From: Alkalibaculum sporogenes
Lineage (GTDB): Bacteria > Bacillota > Clostridia > Eubacteriales > Alkalibacteraceae
Length of the DNA stretch: 64,000 nt
Reading direction: 5' to 3'
Assembly (NCBI RefSeq): GCF_009362815.1
Contig: NZ_WHNX01000007.1
Span: 1 to 64,000 of the forward strand
Shown: in pieces, positions 38,801 to 47,722 of the stretch
Layout: the number at the start of each line of letters is the position of its first letter
Position numbering within the stretch: the first letter of the stretch is position 1
Translations under genes and position numbers: made by a program
The notes under the pieces: generated by a model
The model's input: only the letters and a program-made list of their open reading frames with translations
Told to the model about the DNA's origin: nothing
Databases searched by the model: none

Positions 38801-39252
38801 AATCTGCTGCAGATTTCACCTCGACCGCTTTGCGGTCTCAGTCGTTGGCACTTGTTCATAGAAGTCATTTGTTTTTCTCGTACAAGCACGGAAAATCATA
38901 TGACTTCTGCGAACCAATCTGCTGCAGATTTCACCTCGACCGCTTTGCGGTCTCGGTCGTTGGCACTTGTTCATAGAAGTCATTTGTTTTTCTCGTGCAA
39001 GCACGGAAAATCATATGACTTCTGCGAACCAATCTGCTGGTTCGAATACTATATCATATTTTGGGTGGTTGTACTTAGATCCTGCTTTGTCCTACGCAGA
39101 TTGCTTCGACCGCTTTGCGGTCTCAGTCGTTGGCACTTGTTCATAGAAGTCATTTGTTTTTCTCGTGCAAGCACGGAAAATCATATGACTTCTGCGAACC
39201 AATCTGCTGGTTCGAATATTATATCATATTTTGGGTGAAAGTACTTAGATCC
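38801..39252 (-). repeat. Array of three R1 repeats
   Basis: Three near-identical copies start at about 38801, 38916 and 39087. The first two have a 115-base period; between the second and third a further 55-base piece restores the full 170-base unit also seen at 14.2 kb. Each copy has the hairpins GACCGC/GCGGTC and AGAAGTCAT/ATGACTTCT (with CGTGC/GCACG at its tip). On the minus strand two copies carry ATGATATARTATTCGAACC, an extended -10-like motif. Open frames in both directions through the array are periodic artefacts of the repeat. Confidence 0.9.
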
Positions 39253-39432
39253 TTTTCTTCTTTACCATAATTTCGCAATAGTTATTTTATTGTTTTTATC
39301 GTAAGTAACTCTTCAAGAATTACTATTAATATTTTATGATTTCAGTATTGGTTGTGTTTTTTCATTTTTAACCTCTCCCGAGAATCGCCTCTATCGCTTT
39401 TAATCTTCATTCTCTAGTATAAGTGTCGTAAT

Positions 39433-39702
39433 TTAAAACAAAGGGCTGTATAGCCTCTTTTTAAGGATTTCATCGACGTCTTTTGCATTCTTATTCTTAA
39501 TGTCTATAAGTAGCACTCCACTCGTATTTGCGGAATTCATTAGGCTTGAGTTATTTATATTTTCTAGAATGCCTTTTTCATATCCGCTGTGATATAATAC
39601 TGCATCTACTTTTTCTTTTGAATCTGGACTTGTAATATGATACCCTTTTTTTATTAACTCTTCTGATATATTTTTATGTGATTTATCTATTGCTAATATC
39701 AA
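39433..39702 (-). CDS. UPF0180/YkuS-like protein
   Basis: Small cytoplasmic protein resembling the UPF0180 (YkuS) family: short Ile-Ala start, alternating helix and strand with ISEELIKKGYHITSP (about residues 10-24) and VDAVLYHSGYEKG (about 31-43), and a C-terminal NAKDVDEILKKRL. Function unknown. The true start is probably TTG at 39702, six bases after GGAGGTG; the upstream ATG (39717) overlaps that ribosome site. The ribosome site and start lie in one arm of a perfect 13-bp hairpin. 89 residues. Confidence 0.6.
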   Translation of the reverse strand: MILAIDKSHKNISEELIKKGYHITSPDSKEKVDAVLYHSGYEKGILENINNSSLMNSANTSGVLLIDIKNKNAKDVDEILKKRLYSPLF

Positions 39703-39741
39703 TAATAACACCTCCATTGATATTATGAAGGTGTTATTATT
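39701..39741 (-). promoter_or_regulatory. Hairpin covering the ribosome site and start codon of the YkuS-like gene
   Basis: Arms 39729-39741 and 39701-39713 are perfectly complementary (13 bp, 15-base loop). On the minus-strand transcript the 3' arm contains AGGTG of the ribosome site and the TTG start. It may limit translation until melted. Read on the plus strand the same hairpin is followed by TTTTT, so it could instead be a terminator, but no plus-strand gene precedes it. Confidence 0.55.
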
Positions 39742-39754
39742 TTTTATACCTTAT

Positions 39755-40252
39755 TTATTTAGTTAATTCATTTTTACTCATATATTTTCTAGTAACAAGA
39801 CCTAAATATCCACCTATAAATATAATTAAAAATACAACTGCAACATTAATATCTAGCTGAATGTATATATTGCTTTCTCCGAATAGGTTCATAATTAAAA
39901 CAAATGGTTTATTCCAAAATAGTACTGGTGTCCCTAAGAAGTAGAAAAGACTAAAGTGTTGAATTTCGCTAATATTACTTAATCCTTCTAAAACCTGGCA
40001 AGCTATTAAGTAAATAGTTATAGGTAATATGCTTACTAAGCTCAACATCATCATTTCCACTTCATTCTTTCTATCTGGCCTTATCCCAAATGCGAATCCT
40101 GTCAATAACCATATAGTTACTGTGAGGGCTAGTATAGCACCCGATACCGCCATACTCTTCGATTCATCAAATGTATAAATGTATGATACTATTAAATGGA
40201 GAATATTCCCCACAACTGCAAACTTTATTATGTCACTCCACTTTTTTTTCAT
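39755..40252 (-). CDS. Multi-pass membrane protein, unknown function
   Basis: 165 residues with about five hydrophobic segments (near 8-28, 34-55, 65-85, 100-118 and 135-155) and little soluble mass. I do not recognise the family. The gene starts 60 bases downstream of the parB-parS region in the same direction (ribosome site GGAGG, ATG 40252) and may be read from the par operon. Its place next to parB recurs in some Clostridia as a membrane protein of unknown role, but I cannot confirm homology by eye. Confidence 0.7.
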   Translation of the reverse strand: MKKKWSDIIKFAVVGNILHLIVSYIYTFDESKSMAVSGAILALTVTIWLLTGFAFGIRPDRKNEVEMMMLSLVSILPITIYLIACQVLEGLSNISEIQHFSLFYFLGTPVLFWNKPFVLIMNLFGESNIYIQLDINVAVVFLIIFIGGYLGLVTRKYMSKNELTK

Positions 40253-40308
40253 TACTATCCTCCGAACTTTTTATGTGTTAGCACAATTTATTCTTTAAAA
40301 TAGCTGCA

Positions 40309-40336
40309 GATTAATGTTTCACGTGAAACATTAATC
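40309..40336. promoter_or_regulatory. parS site 1, inside a 28-bp perfect palindrome
   Basis: The canonical TGTTTCACGTGAAACA is at 40315-40330. The symmetry extends six further bases on each side (GATTAA/TTAATC). The right flank includes the parB TAA stop codon (40331-40333). Binding site for ParB/Spo0J, which loads and spreads CTP-dependent clamps from it. Confidence 0.97.
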
Positions 40337-41185
40337 TATTAACTGCCTTATAATGCGCTCTAAATCATCATCGCTATAATATGTAATCTCTATTTTCCCC
40401 TTAGAATTTTTATGTTTAATACTCACTTTCGTGCCCAATAGATTCTGAACTTTTTCTTGTAGTTCTAAGACAAAGTCGCTATTCCTTATTTCTTTTTCAT
40501 TTATTTTAACTTCATCAATTCCATTATTCTTAATGTGTACTGCTTTCTTTTCCGTTTCTCTTACAGATAATTTTTCTTTTATAATTCTTTCTGCAAATCT
40601 TTCTCTGAAAATTTCTGGTATAGATAAAATTGCCCTAGCGTGACCTGCTGTCAATTTGTCTTCTATGACTAGTCGCCTTATATCTTCTGGTAGCTGCAGT
40701 AATCTTAAAGTATTTGCTATTGCCACTCTGCTCTTTCCAAGACGTATAGATATTTCATTTTGTGTCAGTGCATGCTTATCCATTAGTTGTTTATACGCAA
40801 TAGCTTCTTCAATGTCATTTAAATCTTCTCTTTGCAAGTTCTCTATTAAAGCTATTTCCATTACTTCTTTGTCTGAAATTTCTTTTATTACTACAGGTAT
40901 TGTCTTCATACCTGCCTTCATAGCAGCTCTCCATCTTCTTTCACCTGCTATAATTTGAAATCCATTCTCAATTTTAGACACTATAATTGGCTGTATAATA
41001 CCATGTTGTGCTATAGAGTCAGATAACTCCTGTAGTTTTTCTTGATTAAATTCTTTTCTCGGTTGACTCTTATTAGGAACGATTTCTTGAATATCTATTT
41101 CTATATTATTATCTACGTTTTTATCAGCAGCCTCTGGTATCAATGCATTTAATCCTTTACCCAATCCTTTTTTAGTCTTATTCAC
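40331..41185 (-). CDS. parB: Chromosome partitioning protein ParB (Spo0J)
   Basis: CTP-switch clamp that binds parS near the origin and recruits SMC. The N-terminal tail KKGLGKGLNALIP (about 5-17) is the ParA-stimulating motif. GERRWRAAMKAG near 102 and ALIENLQREDLN near 130 are the ParB CTPase box signatures; a helix-turn-helix follows (LTQNEISIRLGKSRVAIANTLRLL, shortened, about 160-180). 284 residues. Start is GTG at 41185, overlapping the parA stop by eight bases behind AAAGG. Confidence 0.96.
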   Translation of the reverse strand: MNKTKKGLGKGLNALIPEAADKNVDNNIEIDIQEIVPNKSQPRKEFNQEKLQELSDSIAQHGIIQPIIVSKIENGFQIIAGERRWRAAMKAGMKTIPVVIKEISDKEVMEIALIENLQREDLNDIEEAIAYKQLMDKHALTQNEISIRLGKSRVAIANTLRLLQLPEDIRRLVIEDKLTAGHARAILSIPEIFRERFAERIIKEKLSVRETEKKAVHIKNNGIDEVKINEKEIRNSDFVLELQEKVQNLLGTKVSIKHKNSKGKIEITYYSDDDLERIIRQLID

Positions 41186-41954
41186 TGACTCTATTTCCTT
41201 TCTCTATAAATTCCTTTGCAAGGTTAAAATACGATAGTGCACCTTTTGATTTATCGTCGTATTCTTCTATTGTCTGACCGTGACTTGGTGCTTCAGCAAG
41301 TCGTACGTTTCTTGGTATAATAGTTTTATAGACCTTTTCTCTAAAATACCTGCAAACTTCATCTACCACTTGTAACGATAAGTTTGTCCTAGCATCAAAC
41401 ATTGTAAGAACAATGCCCTCTATCTCCAAGTCGTTGTTCAGACTTCTTTTAACTAAATTAACAGTATTCATGAGTTGACTTACACCTTCAAGAGCATAAT
41501 ACTCACACTGAATAGGTATTAAAACAGAGTCGGATGCTGCCAGAGCATTTATAGAGATCATTCCCAGTGATGGAGGACAATCAATAAATATATAATCATA
41601 TCTACCTAAAATAGGCTCAAACAAATTCTTAAGCCTTAGTTCCTTTTGGGAAAGTGCGTTAATTTCTACCTCTGCACCTGCAAGACTAGGATCAGAAGGC
41701 ACAATATCTAAATTATCATACCCAGTTTTTAAAATTATGTCTTCTAATATTACTTCATTTACCATGCCATCATATAAAGTGTTTTCCAACTTATCTTTTT
41801 GTATTCCAAAACCGCTCGTAGTATTTCCTTGAGGATCTGCATCAACTACTAATACCTTATATCCTAATATACTTATATATGTACTTAAATTAATATTTGT
41901 AGTAGTTTTTCCAACTCCACCTTTTTGGTTAAACACCGAAACTACTCTTGTCAT
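41178..41954 (-). CDS. parA: ParA-family ATPase Soj
   Basis: ATPase that acts with ParB in origin segregation and controls DnaA in Bacillus. Deviant Walker A is NQKGGVGKTTTNINL at residues 9-23, Walker A' near 40 (VVDADPQGN) and Walker B near 120 (YIFIDCPPSLG). 258 residues. Ribosome site AAAAGGAG. It heads parA-parB; a second parS lies 50 bases upstream of its start. Confidence 0.96.
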   Translation of the reverse strand: MTRVVSVFNQKGGVGKTTTNINLSTYISILGYKVLVVDADPQGNTTSGFGIQKDKLENTLYDGMVNEVILEDIILKTGYDNLDIVPSDPSLAGAEVEINALSQKELRLKNLFEPILGRYDYIFIDCPPSLGMISINALAASDSVLIPIQCEYYALEGVSQLMNTVNLVKRSLNNDLEIEGIVLTMFDARTNLSLQVVDEVCRYFREKVYKTIIPRNVRLAEAPSHGQTIEEYDDKSKGALSYFNLAKEFIEKGNRVSE

Positions 41955-42005
41955 ATTTAGTCTCCTTTTGTTAATATACTACTATTCTAACACTTCTAGT
42001 ATAGA

Positions 42006-42047
42006 TATTAAAGATATATGTTTCACGTGAAACATATATCTTTAATA
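42006..42047. promoter_or_regulatory. parS site 2, inside a 42-bp perfect palindrome
   Basis: TGTTTCACGTGAAACA at 42019-42034. Perfect dyad symmetry continues 13 bases on each side (21-base arms in all). It lies in the 270-base gap between noc and parA, which otherwise holds the noc terminator and an AT-rich stretch where the parA promoter must be. Confidence 0.97.
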
Positions 42048-42178
42048 AATGATGCACTGGCTAACAATATTTAAGTGATCCTTTGTATATTTTATAGAAA
42101 ACATTGAAATGATGGACGACTTATATGGTAATAACCTCTAAATAGATCTTTTGGATATTCACTTGTATTAGTAATAAT

Positions 42179-42213
42179 AAAAATACCTGACTTGATTTCA
42201 AACAAGGTCAGGT
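42179..42213 (-). terminator. Terminator of the mnmE-mnmG-rsmG-noc unit
   Basis: ACCTGACCTTG pairs with CAAG.TCAGGT on the minus strand (one bulge) and TTTTTATT follows, 14 bases after the noc stop. Confidence 0.85.
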
Positions 42214-42226
42214 AATATGTGTATCA

Positions 42227-43036
42227 TTATTTTTTATTGAGTATTATCTTGACTTCTATGTAATCCCCTAAATCTTTTTCTTGATATGAGGCTTTAATAC
42301 CAGTTTTGAGCACTTCATTAAATGCGCTCTTTATGGTATTTAAATATATTTTCATATTAATAAAGCTTTTAATTCTCGCTCTGGAATTTTTAGTAATCTT
42401 TTCTTCATAATTATTGATTAAGACTTTATCCCTTATTTTTTCAATTAATTCCTCTGATTTTTTTACATTGAGCTTCTTTTTGACGATGCTATCTAAGGCT
42501 TCCTTTTGCAAAACCTCATCTGGAAGTCGCAATAATGCTCGTGCATGTCTTTCCGATAAGTTATTATCTAATACTTCTCTTCTTACATCTTTGTGTAGTC
42601 TTAGTAATCTAAGTTTATTAGCAACAGTAGATTGATTTTTACCTACTTTTTTAGCAATTTGTTCTTGTGTTAAATTATGTAATGTCATCAACTGATTATA
42701 GCTTTCTGCTTCTTCTATATAATTTAAGTTTTCTCTTTGAATATTTTCAATTAAAGCCATGATAGCTGAGTCTACTTCAACTACTTCATTAATTAGAGCT
42801 GGTATCTCAAGTAATCCTGCCATCTTAGAGGCTCGTAGTCTTCTTTCACCCGCAATTAACTCATAGGAGTTATCACTAAACTTTCTAACGTTTATTGGTT
42901 GTAGAACGCCATACTCCTTAATAGATTGGGTCAATTCTTCTAAAGCACTTGTTGAGAATTTTGTTCTAGGTTGATATGGGTTCGGTCTAATATACTCAAT
43001 TGGTATATATTCGATCCTCATTTTAATATTTTCCAT
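42227..43036 (-). CDS. noc: Nucleoid occlusion protein Noc (ParB paralogue)
   Basis: ParB-like CTPase that binds its own sites (NBS) and blocks division over the nucleoid. Shares the ParB core: PNPYQPRTKFS near residue 18, LIAGERRLRASKMAG near 60, MALIENIQRENLNYIEEA near 92 and a helix-turn-helix QIAKKVGKNQSTVANKLRLL near 120-140. 269 residues. Position between rsmG and parA is diagnostic. Noc has an N-terminal amphipathic membrane helix in Bacillus; here the first residues (MENIKMRIEYIPIEYI) are short and only weakly amphipathic, so membrane recruitment may be weak or different. Ribosome site AGGAGG. Confidence 0.9.
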   Translation of the reverse strand: MENIKMRIEYIPIEYIRPNPYQPRTKFSTSALEELTQSIKEYGVLQPINVRKFSDNSYELIAGERRLRASKMAGLLEIPALINEVVEVDSAIMALIENIQRENLNYIEEAESYNQLMTLHNLTQEQIAKKVGKNQSTVANKLRLLRLHKDVRREVLDNNLSERHARALLRLPDEVLQKEALDSIVKKKLNVKKSEELIEKIRDKVLINNYEEKITKNSRARIKSFINMKIYLNTIKSAFNEVLKTGIKASYQEKDLGDYIEVKIILNKK

Positions 43037-43048
43037 ATATTACCTCCT

Positions 43049-43762
43049 CTATAACGGGTTCTTATTTGGCATACCAGGTTTTCTAGGATAAGTCTTTGGT
43101 GTCTTACTTGACTTTCTAATAGTAACTATATTTCTTTCTAATAGCGCAGTAGGTATGCATATATTTTCAATATTAGGCTTGTCTCCTCCTAGAAGAGTAA
43201 TAGCAGGTCCTGCTAGCTTAATTTCCTCCATACACTTAGGTCCTTTTGAAGCTATCATAAGTCCTCCCACTTTAGCAAGTGGTAGACATAATTCTGTTAA
43301 TGTTTGCATATTAGCAACCGCTCTTGAAACAACTATATCATACTTTTCCCTATTTTCTATATCTCTACCTAAATTTTCAGCTCTCTCATGTATTAAATTT
43401 ACTTTAATATCAAATTTACTACACGCTTCGTCAATAAATTTCAACTTTTTTTCTACAGAGTCTACTAAAGTAATATCAATAAAGGGATATAGTATTTTTA
43501 ATGGTATACCAGGAAAACCTCCCCCAGTTCCTATATCAATGATTTTAATGCCATCGTATACATAATCTTTATTAATCATTATTAGGGAATCAACAATATG
43601 TTTATAGATGAAATCACGTCTATCTGTAATTGATGTTAAATTTAAATATTTATTTTTTTCCAAGAGGTATTCCATAAACTGAAGTATCAAATCTATTTGT
43701 AACGGACTCATTTCAATCTTTAATTTATCTAAACACTCTACTAATAACTCTCTTTCATTCAT
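43049..43762 (-). CDS. rsmG: 16S rRNA G527 N7-methyltransferase RsmG (GidB)
   Basis: SAM-dependent methylation of G527 in 16S rRNA. The SAM motif IDIGTGGGFPGIPLKIL lies near residues 70-86 and SRAVANMQTL near 135. 237 residues from the ATG at 43762, which has AAAGGTG upstream; a longer in-frame reading to 43795 overlaps the end of mnmG. Part of the compact mnmE-mnmG-rsmG-noc block. Confidence 0.95.
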   Translation of the reverse strand: MNERELLVECLDKLKIEMSPLQIDLILQFMEYLLEKNKYLNLTSITDRRDFIYKHIVDSLIMINKDYVYDGIKIIDIGTGGGFPGIPLKILYPFIDITLVDSVEKKLKFIDEACSKFDIKVNLIHERAENLGRDIENREKYDIVVSRAVANMQTLTELCLPLAKVGGLMIASKGPKCMEEIKLAGPAITLLGGDKPNIENICIPTALLERNIVTIRKSSKTPKTYPRKPGMPNKNPL

Positions 43763-43766
43763 TAAA

Positions 43767-45641
43767 TCACCTTTTTTTATAGTATTCAATAGCAACCATC
43801 AATACTGATATGTCAGCTGGTGAAACACCAGATATCCTCGAGGCTTGTCCTAGTGATAGTGGTCTTATTTTATCAAGTTTTTGTCTTGCTTCAATTCTCA
43901 AACCTTTAATTGTTCTATAATCTATATCCTCCGGTATTATTTTATGTTCTAACCTTTTGTGTTGTTCAACTTGTATTCTTTGTTTTTGTATATATCCTTC
44001 ATACTTAATTTGTATCTCTACCTCTTCAGTTATATCCTTAGTAATATCTGGTCGATTCACATCAATAATTTTTGACTCATTGTATTTCACTTCAGGTCTT
44101 TTCAATAATTCATAATATGATACAGCATTTTTTAATGGAGTACTCCCAATTGTTGTTAAATAATTATTTGTTTCTTCACTATTCTTAATTATTGTTTTAC
44201 GCAATCTTTTTAATTCGTTCTCTATTCCAAAACATTTAACTTTAAACTTTTGATATCGTTCCTTTTTTATAAGTCCAATATCGTAACCTATTTGTGTTAA
44301 TCTAATATCCGCATTGTCTTGCCTCAACAGTAGTCTATACTCACACCTAGAAGTCATCATTCTATAGGGTTCAGTAATACCTTTTGTAACAATATCATCT
44401 ATTAAAACGCCTATATACGCTTCTGATCTATCTAAAATTATTGGTGGCTTGCCTAACACGTATTGAGTTGCATTTATACCGGCTATTAAACCTTGTGCAC
44501 CTGCTTCCTCATAACCAGATGTCCCATTAATTTGGCCTGCAAAAAATAAACCACTAATAGCTTTGTACTCTAATGTCGTCTTTAATTGCAATGGATCTAT
44601 ATTATTATACTCGATTGCATATGCAGATCTCATTATCTCTGCATTTTCTAATCCTTTAATAGTATTTAACATCTTAATTTGTATTTCTTCAGGTAGACTT
44701 GATGACATTCCCTGTACATAGAGTTCATTAGTATGTATACCTTCAGGTTCAATAAACAATTGATGTTGAGGTTTATCAGAAAATCGTGTTACTTTGTCTT
44801 CAATTGATGGACAATACCTTGGTCCCACACCTTTTATGTCTCCACTAAATAAAGGGGATAAGTGTAAATTATCTCTTATAACCTTATGTGTATCTTCATT
44901 TGTATATGTCAAATAACAAGGAACCTGTTCTATATCTATTTCGTCTGTTTCAAATGAGAATGGAACTATATCTTGATCTCCATACTGAATTTGCATCTTT
45001 TCAAAATCTACTGTTCGTTTATCTATTCTCGCAGGGGTACCAGTCTTAAATCTCATTAATTCTATATTCAGTTCTACTAAATTATTAGACAGTTCAACTG
45101 AAGGAAATAATCCATTTGGTCCTCCATTAAAACTTACATCTCCAATAATCACTCTAGAATCTAAATATGTCCCCATAGTTAATACTACGCTTTTCGACTT
45201 GAAAATCGCACCTGTCTTAGTTATAACACCTCTAACATTTTTTTCTTCTACTAGCAAGCTAACTACTTCATGTTGCTTTAACACAAGATGCTCTTGATCT
45301 TCAATAGTTTTTTTCATTTGTGTTTGATATACATACTTATCAGCTTGTGCTCTAAGAGAGTGTACAGCAGGTCCTTTTGCAGTATTTAACATTCTACACT
45401 GTATCATTGACTTATCAATATTTTTACCCATCTCTCCACCAAGAGCATCAATTTCCCTTACTAGATGCCCTTTTCCTGTTCCACCTATAGAAGGATTACA
45501 GGGCATTAAAGCAACAGAATCTAAATTCATGGTTAGTAAAATAGTATTCAGCCCTATTCTAGCACTTGCAAGTGCCGCTTCACAACCTGCATGCCCTGCA
45601 CCTACAACAATGACATCATAGTCTCCACCATTATATTGCAT
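43767..45641 (-). CDS. mnmG: tRNA U34 5-carboxymethylaminomethyl modification enzyme MnmG (GidA)
   Basis: FAD-binding partner of MnmE in wobble uridine modification. FAD motif [19 protein letters not shown] near residues 9-27, the GidA signatures [11 protein letters not shown] near 275 and [18 protein letters not shown] near 370. The C-terminal helical domain binds tRNA. I chose the ATG at 45641 behind AGGTG; an upstream in-frame GTG (45650) overlaps this site. About 624 residues. The mnmE stop lies nine bases upstream. Confidence 0.96.
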   Translation of the reverse strand: MQYNGGDYDVIVVGAGHAGCEAALASARIGLNTILLTMNLDSVALMPCNPSIGGTGKGHLVREIDALGGEMGKNIDKSMIQCRMLNTAKGPAVHSLRAQADKYVYQTQMKKTIEDQEHLVLKQHEVVSLLVEEKNVRGVITKTGAIFKSKSVVLTMGTYLDSRVIIGDVSFNGGPNGLFPSVELSNNLVELNIELMRFKTGTPARIDKRTVDFEKMQIQYGDQDIVPFSFETDEIDIEQVPCYLTYTNEDTHKVIRDNLHLSPLFSGDIKGVGPRYCPSIEDKVTRFSDKPQHQLFIEPEGIHTNELYVQGMSSSLPEEIQIKMLNTIKGLENAEIMRSAYAIEYNNIDPLQLKTTLEYKAISGLFFAGQINGTSGYEEAGAQGLIAGINATQYVLGKPPIILDRSEAYIGVLIDDIVTKGITEPYRMMTSRCEYRLLLRQDNADIRLTQIGYDIGLIKKERYQKFKVKCFGIENELKRLRKTIIKNSEETNNYLTTIGSTPLKNAVSYYELLKRPEVKYNESKIIDVNRPDITKDITEEVEIQIKYEGYIQKQRIQVEQHKRLEHKIIPEDIDYRTIKGLRIEARQKLDKIRPLSLGQASRISGVSPADISVLMVAIEYYKKR

Positions 45642-45650
45642 CCATTTCAC

Positions 45651-47036
45651 CTACTTTCCTATACAGAAATTCTTGAATATTTGATCTATTAGATTTTCGT
45701 GTATTGTATCTCCTGTAATTTCTCCTAAGAGATTCCAAGCTTCTTTTAGATCAATAGAAATAATTTCTAATGGCATTGATATATCAATAGTATTAATTAC
45801 ACTTTTCAAACATATTAAAGATTGTTGTAGTAAATTAATATGCCTAATATTTGATATTATCTCAAATGACTCAATTTCAAAACCTTTTGCACTTATTAAG
45901 TCTAGTATCGTTTTCTTGAGTATATCAATACCTAGCTCTTGAGTAGCAGAAATTTCAACAACTTCTTTATCATACGTCTTAGCAATATTGTCGACGCTTA
46001 CTATACTATCTTTATCTGCTTTATTTACAACTATTATTGCCTTTTTGTCTTTTACTAATTCTAATAGAGCTATATCCTGTTCTTCTAGCTCTAAGCTTCC
46101 ATCTAACATCAATAAAACTAAATCACTTTGTTCTAGTATTTGTACCGTTTTCTCTATTCCCATTTTTTCAATAATATTTTCTGTTTCTCTTATTCCTGCA
46201 GTATCAATTATCTTAAGGGGAATACCTTCAATATTAATATACTCTTCAATTGTATCTCTTGTAGTCCCAGCAATTTCAGTTACTATTGCTCTTGACTCTC
46301 CTATCAACGCATTCAATAATGAAGATTTGCCCACATTGGGTTTCCCAATTATAGCAGTATTAACACCTTCTCTAATCAATCTACCATTTTCTGCATTATA
46401 AATTAGTTGTTCAACTTTTTCTACAGTGCTTTTTGTCTTATCTAATATAAGGTCATAAGATACGTCTTCGATATCATATTCTGGATAATCGATAGATGCT
46501 TCGATATGAGCTAGCATTTCTAAAATACTATCTCTAATTTCACTTATTGTTCTAGAAATACTCCCTCCCAATTGCTTCATAGATATATTTAAACTTTTAT
46601 TCGTTTTAGAATTAATTATATCAATAACAGCTTCTGCTTGTGCCAAATCGATTCTACCATTTAAAAATGCTCTTTTAGTGAATTCACCTGGTTCAGCCAA
46701 TCTAGCACCACAGTCTACTAATAAGTTCAAAATGTTTTTTACAGGTATAATACCACCATGACAGTTTATTTCCACTACATCTTCTCTAGTATATGTGTTT
46801 GGAGAGATCATTTTTGAAACTAAAACCTCATCTATAACTATACCATCCTTAGGATTAATAATGTGACCATATATAATTTTTTTATCTTCGTAACTCTCAA
46901 AAGCTTTTGCTTTTGATTTAAATATTTTATCAATAATATAAAATGACTTTAATCCTGTCATGCGAACGATACCTATACCAGCAAATCCTACTGGTGTAGA
47001 AATCGCTGCAATAGTATCTTCCAAATAAGCGCTCAT
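45651..47036 (-). CDS. mnmE: tRNA modification GTPase MnmE (TrmE)
   Basis: GTPase that with MnmG installs the cmnm5 group on U34. N-terminal tetrahydrofolate-binding domain (to about 120) with YLEDTIAAISTP; helical domain; inserted G domain with GKPNVGKSSLLN near 226, DTAG near 270 and NKAD near 335; C-terminal CIGK, whose Cys is conserved. 461 residues. It follows jag after about 60 bases, the standard rpmH-rnpA-yidD-yidC-jag-mnmE-mnmG order. Confidence 0.97.
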   Translation of the reverse strand: MSAYLEDTIAAISTPVGFAGIGIVRMTGLKSFYIIDKIFKSKAKAFESYEDKKIIYGHIINPKDGIVIDEVLVSKMISPNTYTREDVVEINCHGGIIPVKNILNLLVDCGARLAEPGEFTKRAFLNGRIDLAQAEAVIDIINSKTNKSLNISMKQLGGSISRTISEIRDSILEMLAHIEASIDYPEYDIEDVSYDLILDKTKSTVEKVEQLIYNAENGRLIREGVNTAIIGKPNVGKSSLLNALIGESRAIVTEIAGTTRDTIEEYINIEGIPLKIIDTAGIRETENIIEKMGIEKTVQILEQSDLVLLMLDGSLELEEQDIALLELVKDKKAIIVVNKADKDSIVSVDNIAKTYDKEVVEISATQELGIDILKKTILDLISAKGFEIESFEIISNIRHINLLQQSLICLKSVINTIDISMPLEIISIDLKEAWNLLGEITGDTIHENLIDQIFKNFCIGK

Positions 47037-47082
47037 ATTTTCTCACTTCACTCTCTTTATCATATTATTAGTTGTTTTATGT

Positions 47083-47107
47083 AAAAAAACCAGCTTTAGC
47101 TGGTTTT
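47083..47107 (-). terminator. jag terminator with the stop codon in its loop
   Basis: AAAACCAGCT and AGCTGGTTTT pair around a two-base tip, and T7 follows on the minus strand. The TAA stop of jag (47096-47098) spans the tip, so the upstream arm is coding. Confidence 0.9.
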
Positions 47108-47722
47108 CTTTATATCTATAACAACTTTTCTAAAGGGTTCTTCTCCCTGGCTAAAAGTATATATCTTATTATTCTTTTGCAACGTAGCATGAATAATACG
47201 TCTTTCATATGGATTCATAGGCTCGAGTTCTATCTTCTTTTTTGTACTTATAACTCTATGAGCCAGTTTCTCCGCTAAATCTTTCAAGGTTAACTCCCTT
47301 TTCTTTCGATAATTCTCAGTATCTAATACTACTCGTACATACTGCTCTGTCAATTTATTTATAACTAAACTTGTAAGATATTGTAGTGAGTCTAGAGTTT
47401 GACCTCTCCTACCTATTAGAATACCCATATCTTGACCTGTCATAACAATACTTAACACGTTTTCATCAAGGCTAGTTTCGATATTTGCTTCTATGCCCAT
47501 AGCAGATACAATATTGTTCAAATAGGTCTTAGCAATCTTACAAAGATCTGTATTTATTATTACCTCAACTTTAGCATACCTGTTGCGAAACAATCCCATT
47601 ATTCCACCACTAGGTAGTTCTAATACTTTGGTTTCTACATTTTCTCTACTGGTATCTAATTCCTTTAGTGCAAGGCTTATAGCCTCTTCTACAGTTCTTC
47701 CCTTAGTTACAACCTTTTTCAT
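47096..47722 (-). CDS. jag: RNA-binding protein Jag/KhpB (SpoIIIJ-associated)
   Basis: Cytoplasmic RNA-binding protein tied to cell elongation and YidC in Firmicutes. Jag_N domain (residues 1-50, VVTKGRTVEEAISLALKEL), KH domain with GILIGRRGQTLDSLQYL (about 112-128), and R3H domain near 160-207 (NPYERRIIHATLQ). 208 residues. The ATG overlaps the yidC TGA (ATGA, 47719-47722), so the genes are coupled. Confidence 0.95.
   Translation of the reverse strand: MKKVVTKGRTVEEAISLALKELDTSRENVETKVLELPSGGIMGLFRNRYAKVEVIINTDLCKIAKTYLNNIVSAMGIEANIETSLDENVLSIVMTGQDMGILIGRRGQTLDSLQYLTSLVINKLTEQYVRVVLDTENYRKKRELTLKDLAEKLAHRVISTKKKIELEPMNPYERRIIHATLQKNNKIYTFSQGEEPFRKVVIDIKKTS

Noticed and set aside
38617-39238. 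Open frames on both strands through the R1 array (up to 165 codons) with internally repeated peptides
   Set aside because: The repeated peptides are just the 115/170-bp DNA repeat translated; no ribosome sites, and the strongest constraint visible is on hairpin pairing, not codons.
38801-39252. CRISPR array
   Set aside because: Units are 115-170 bases, nearly identical throughout and lack unique spacers; no cas genes nearby.
42227-43036. Second true ParB rather than Noc
   Set aside because: It lacks the N-terminal ParA-stimulating KGLGKGL motif and lies between rsmG and parA, the Noc position.
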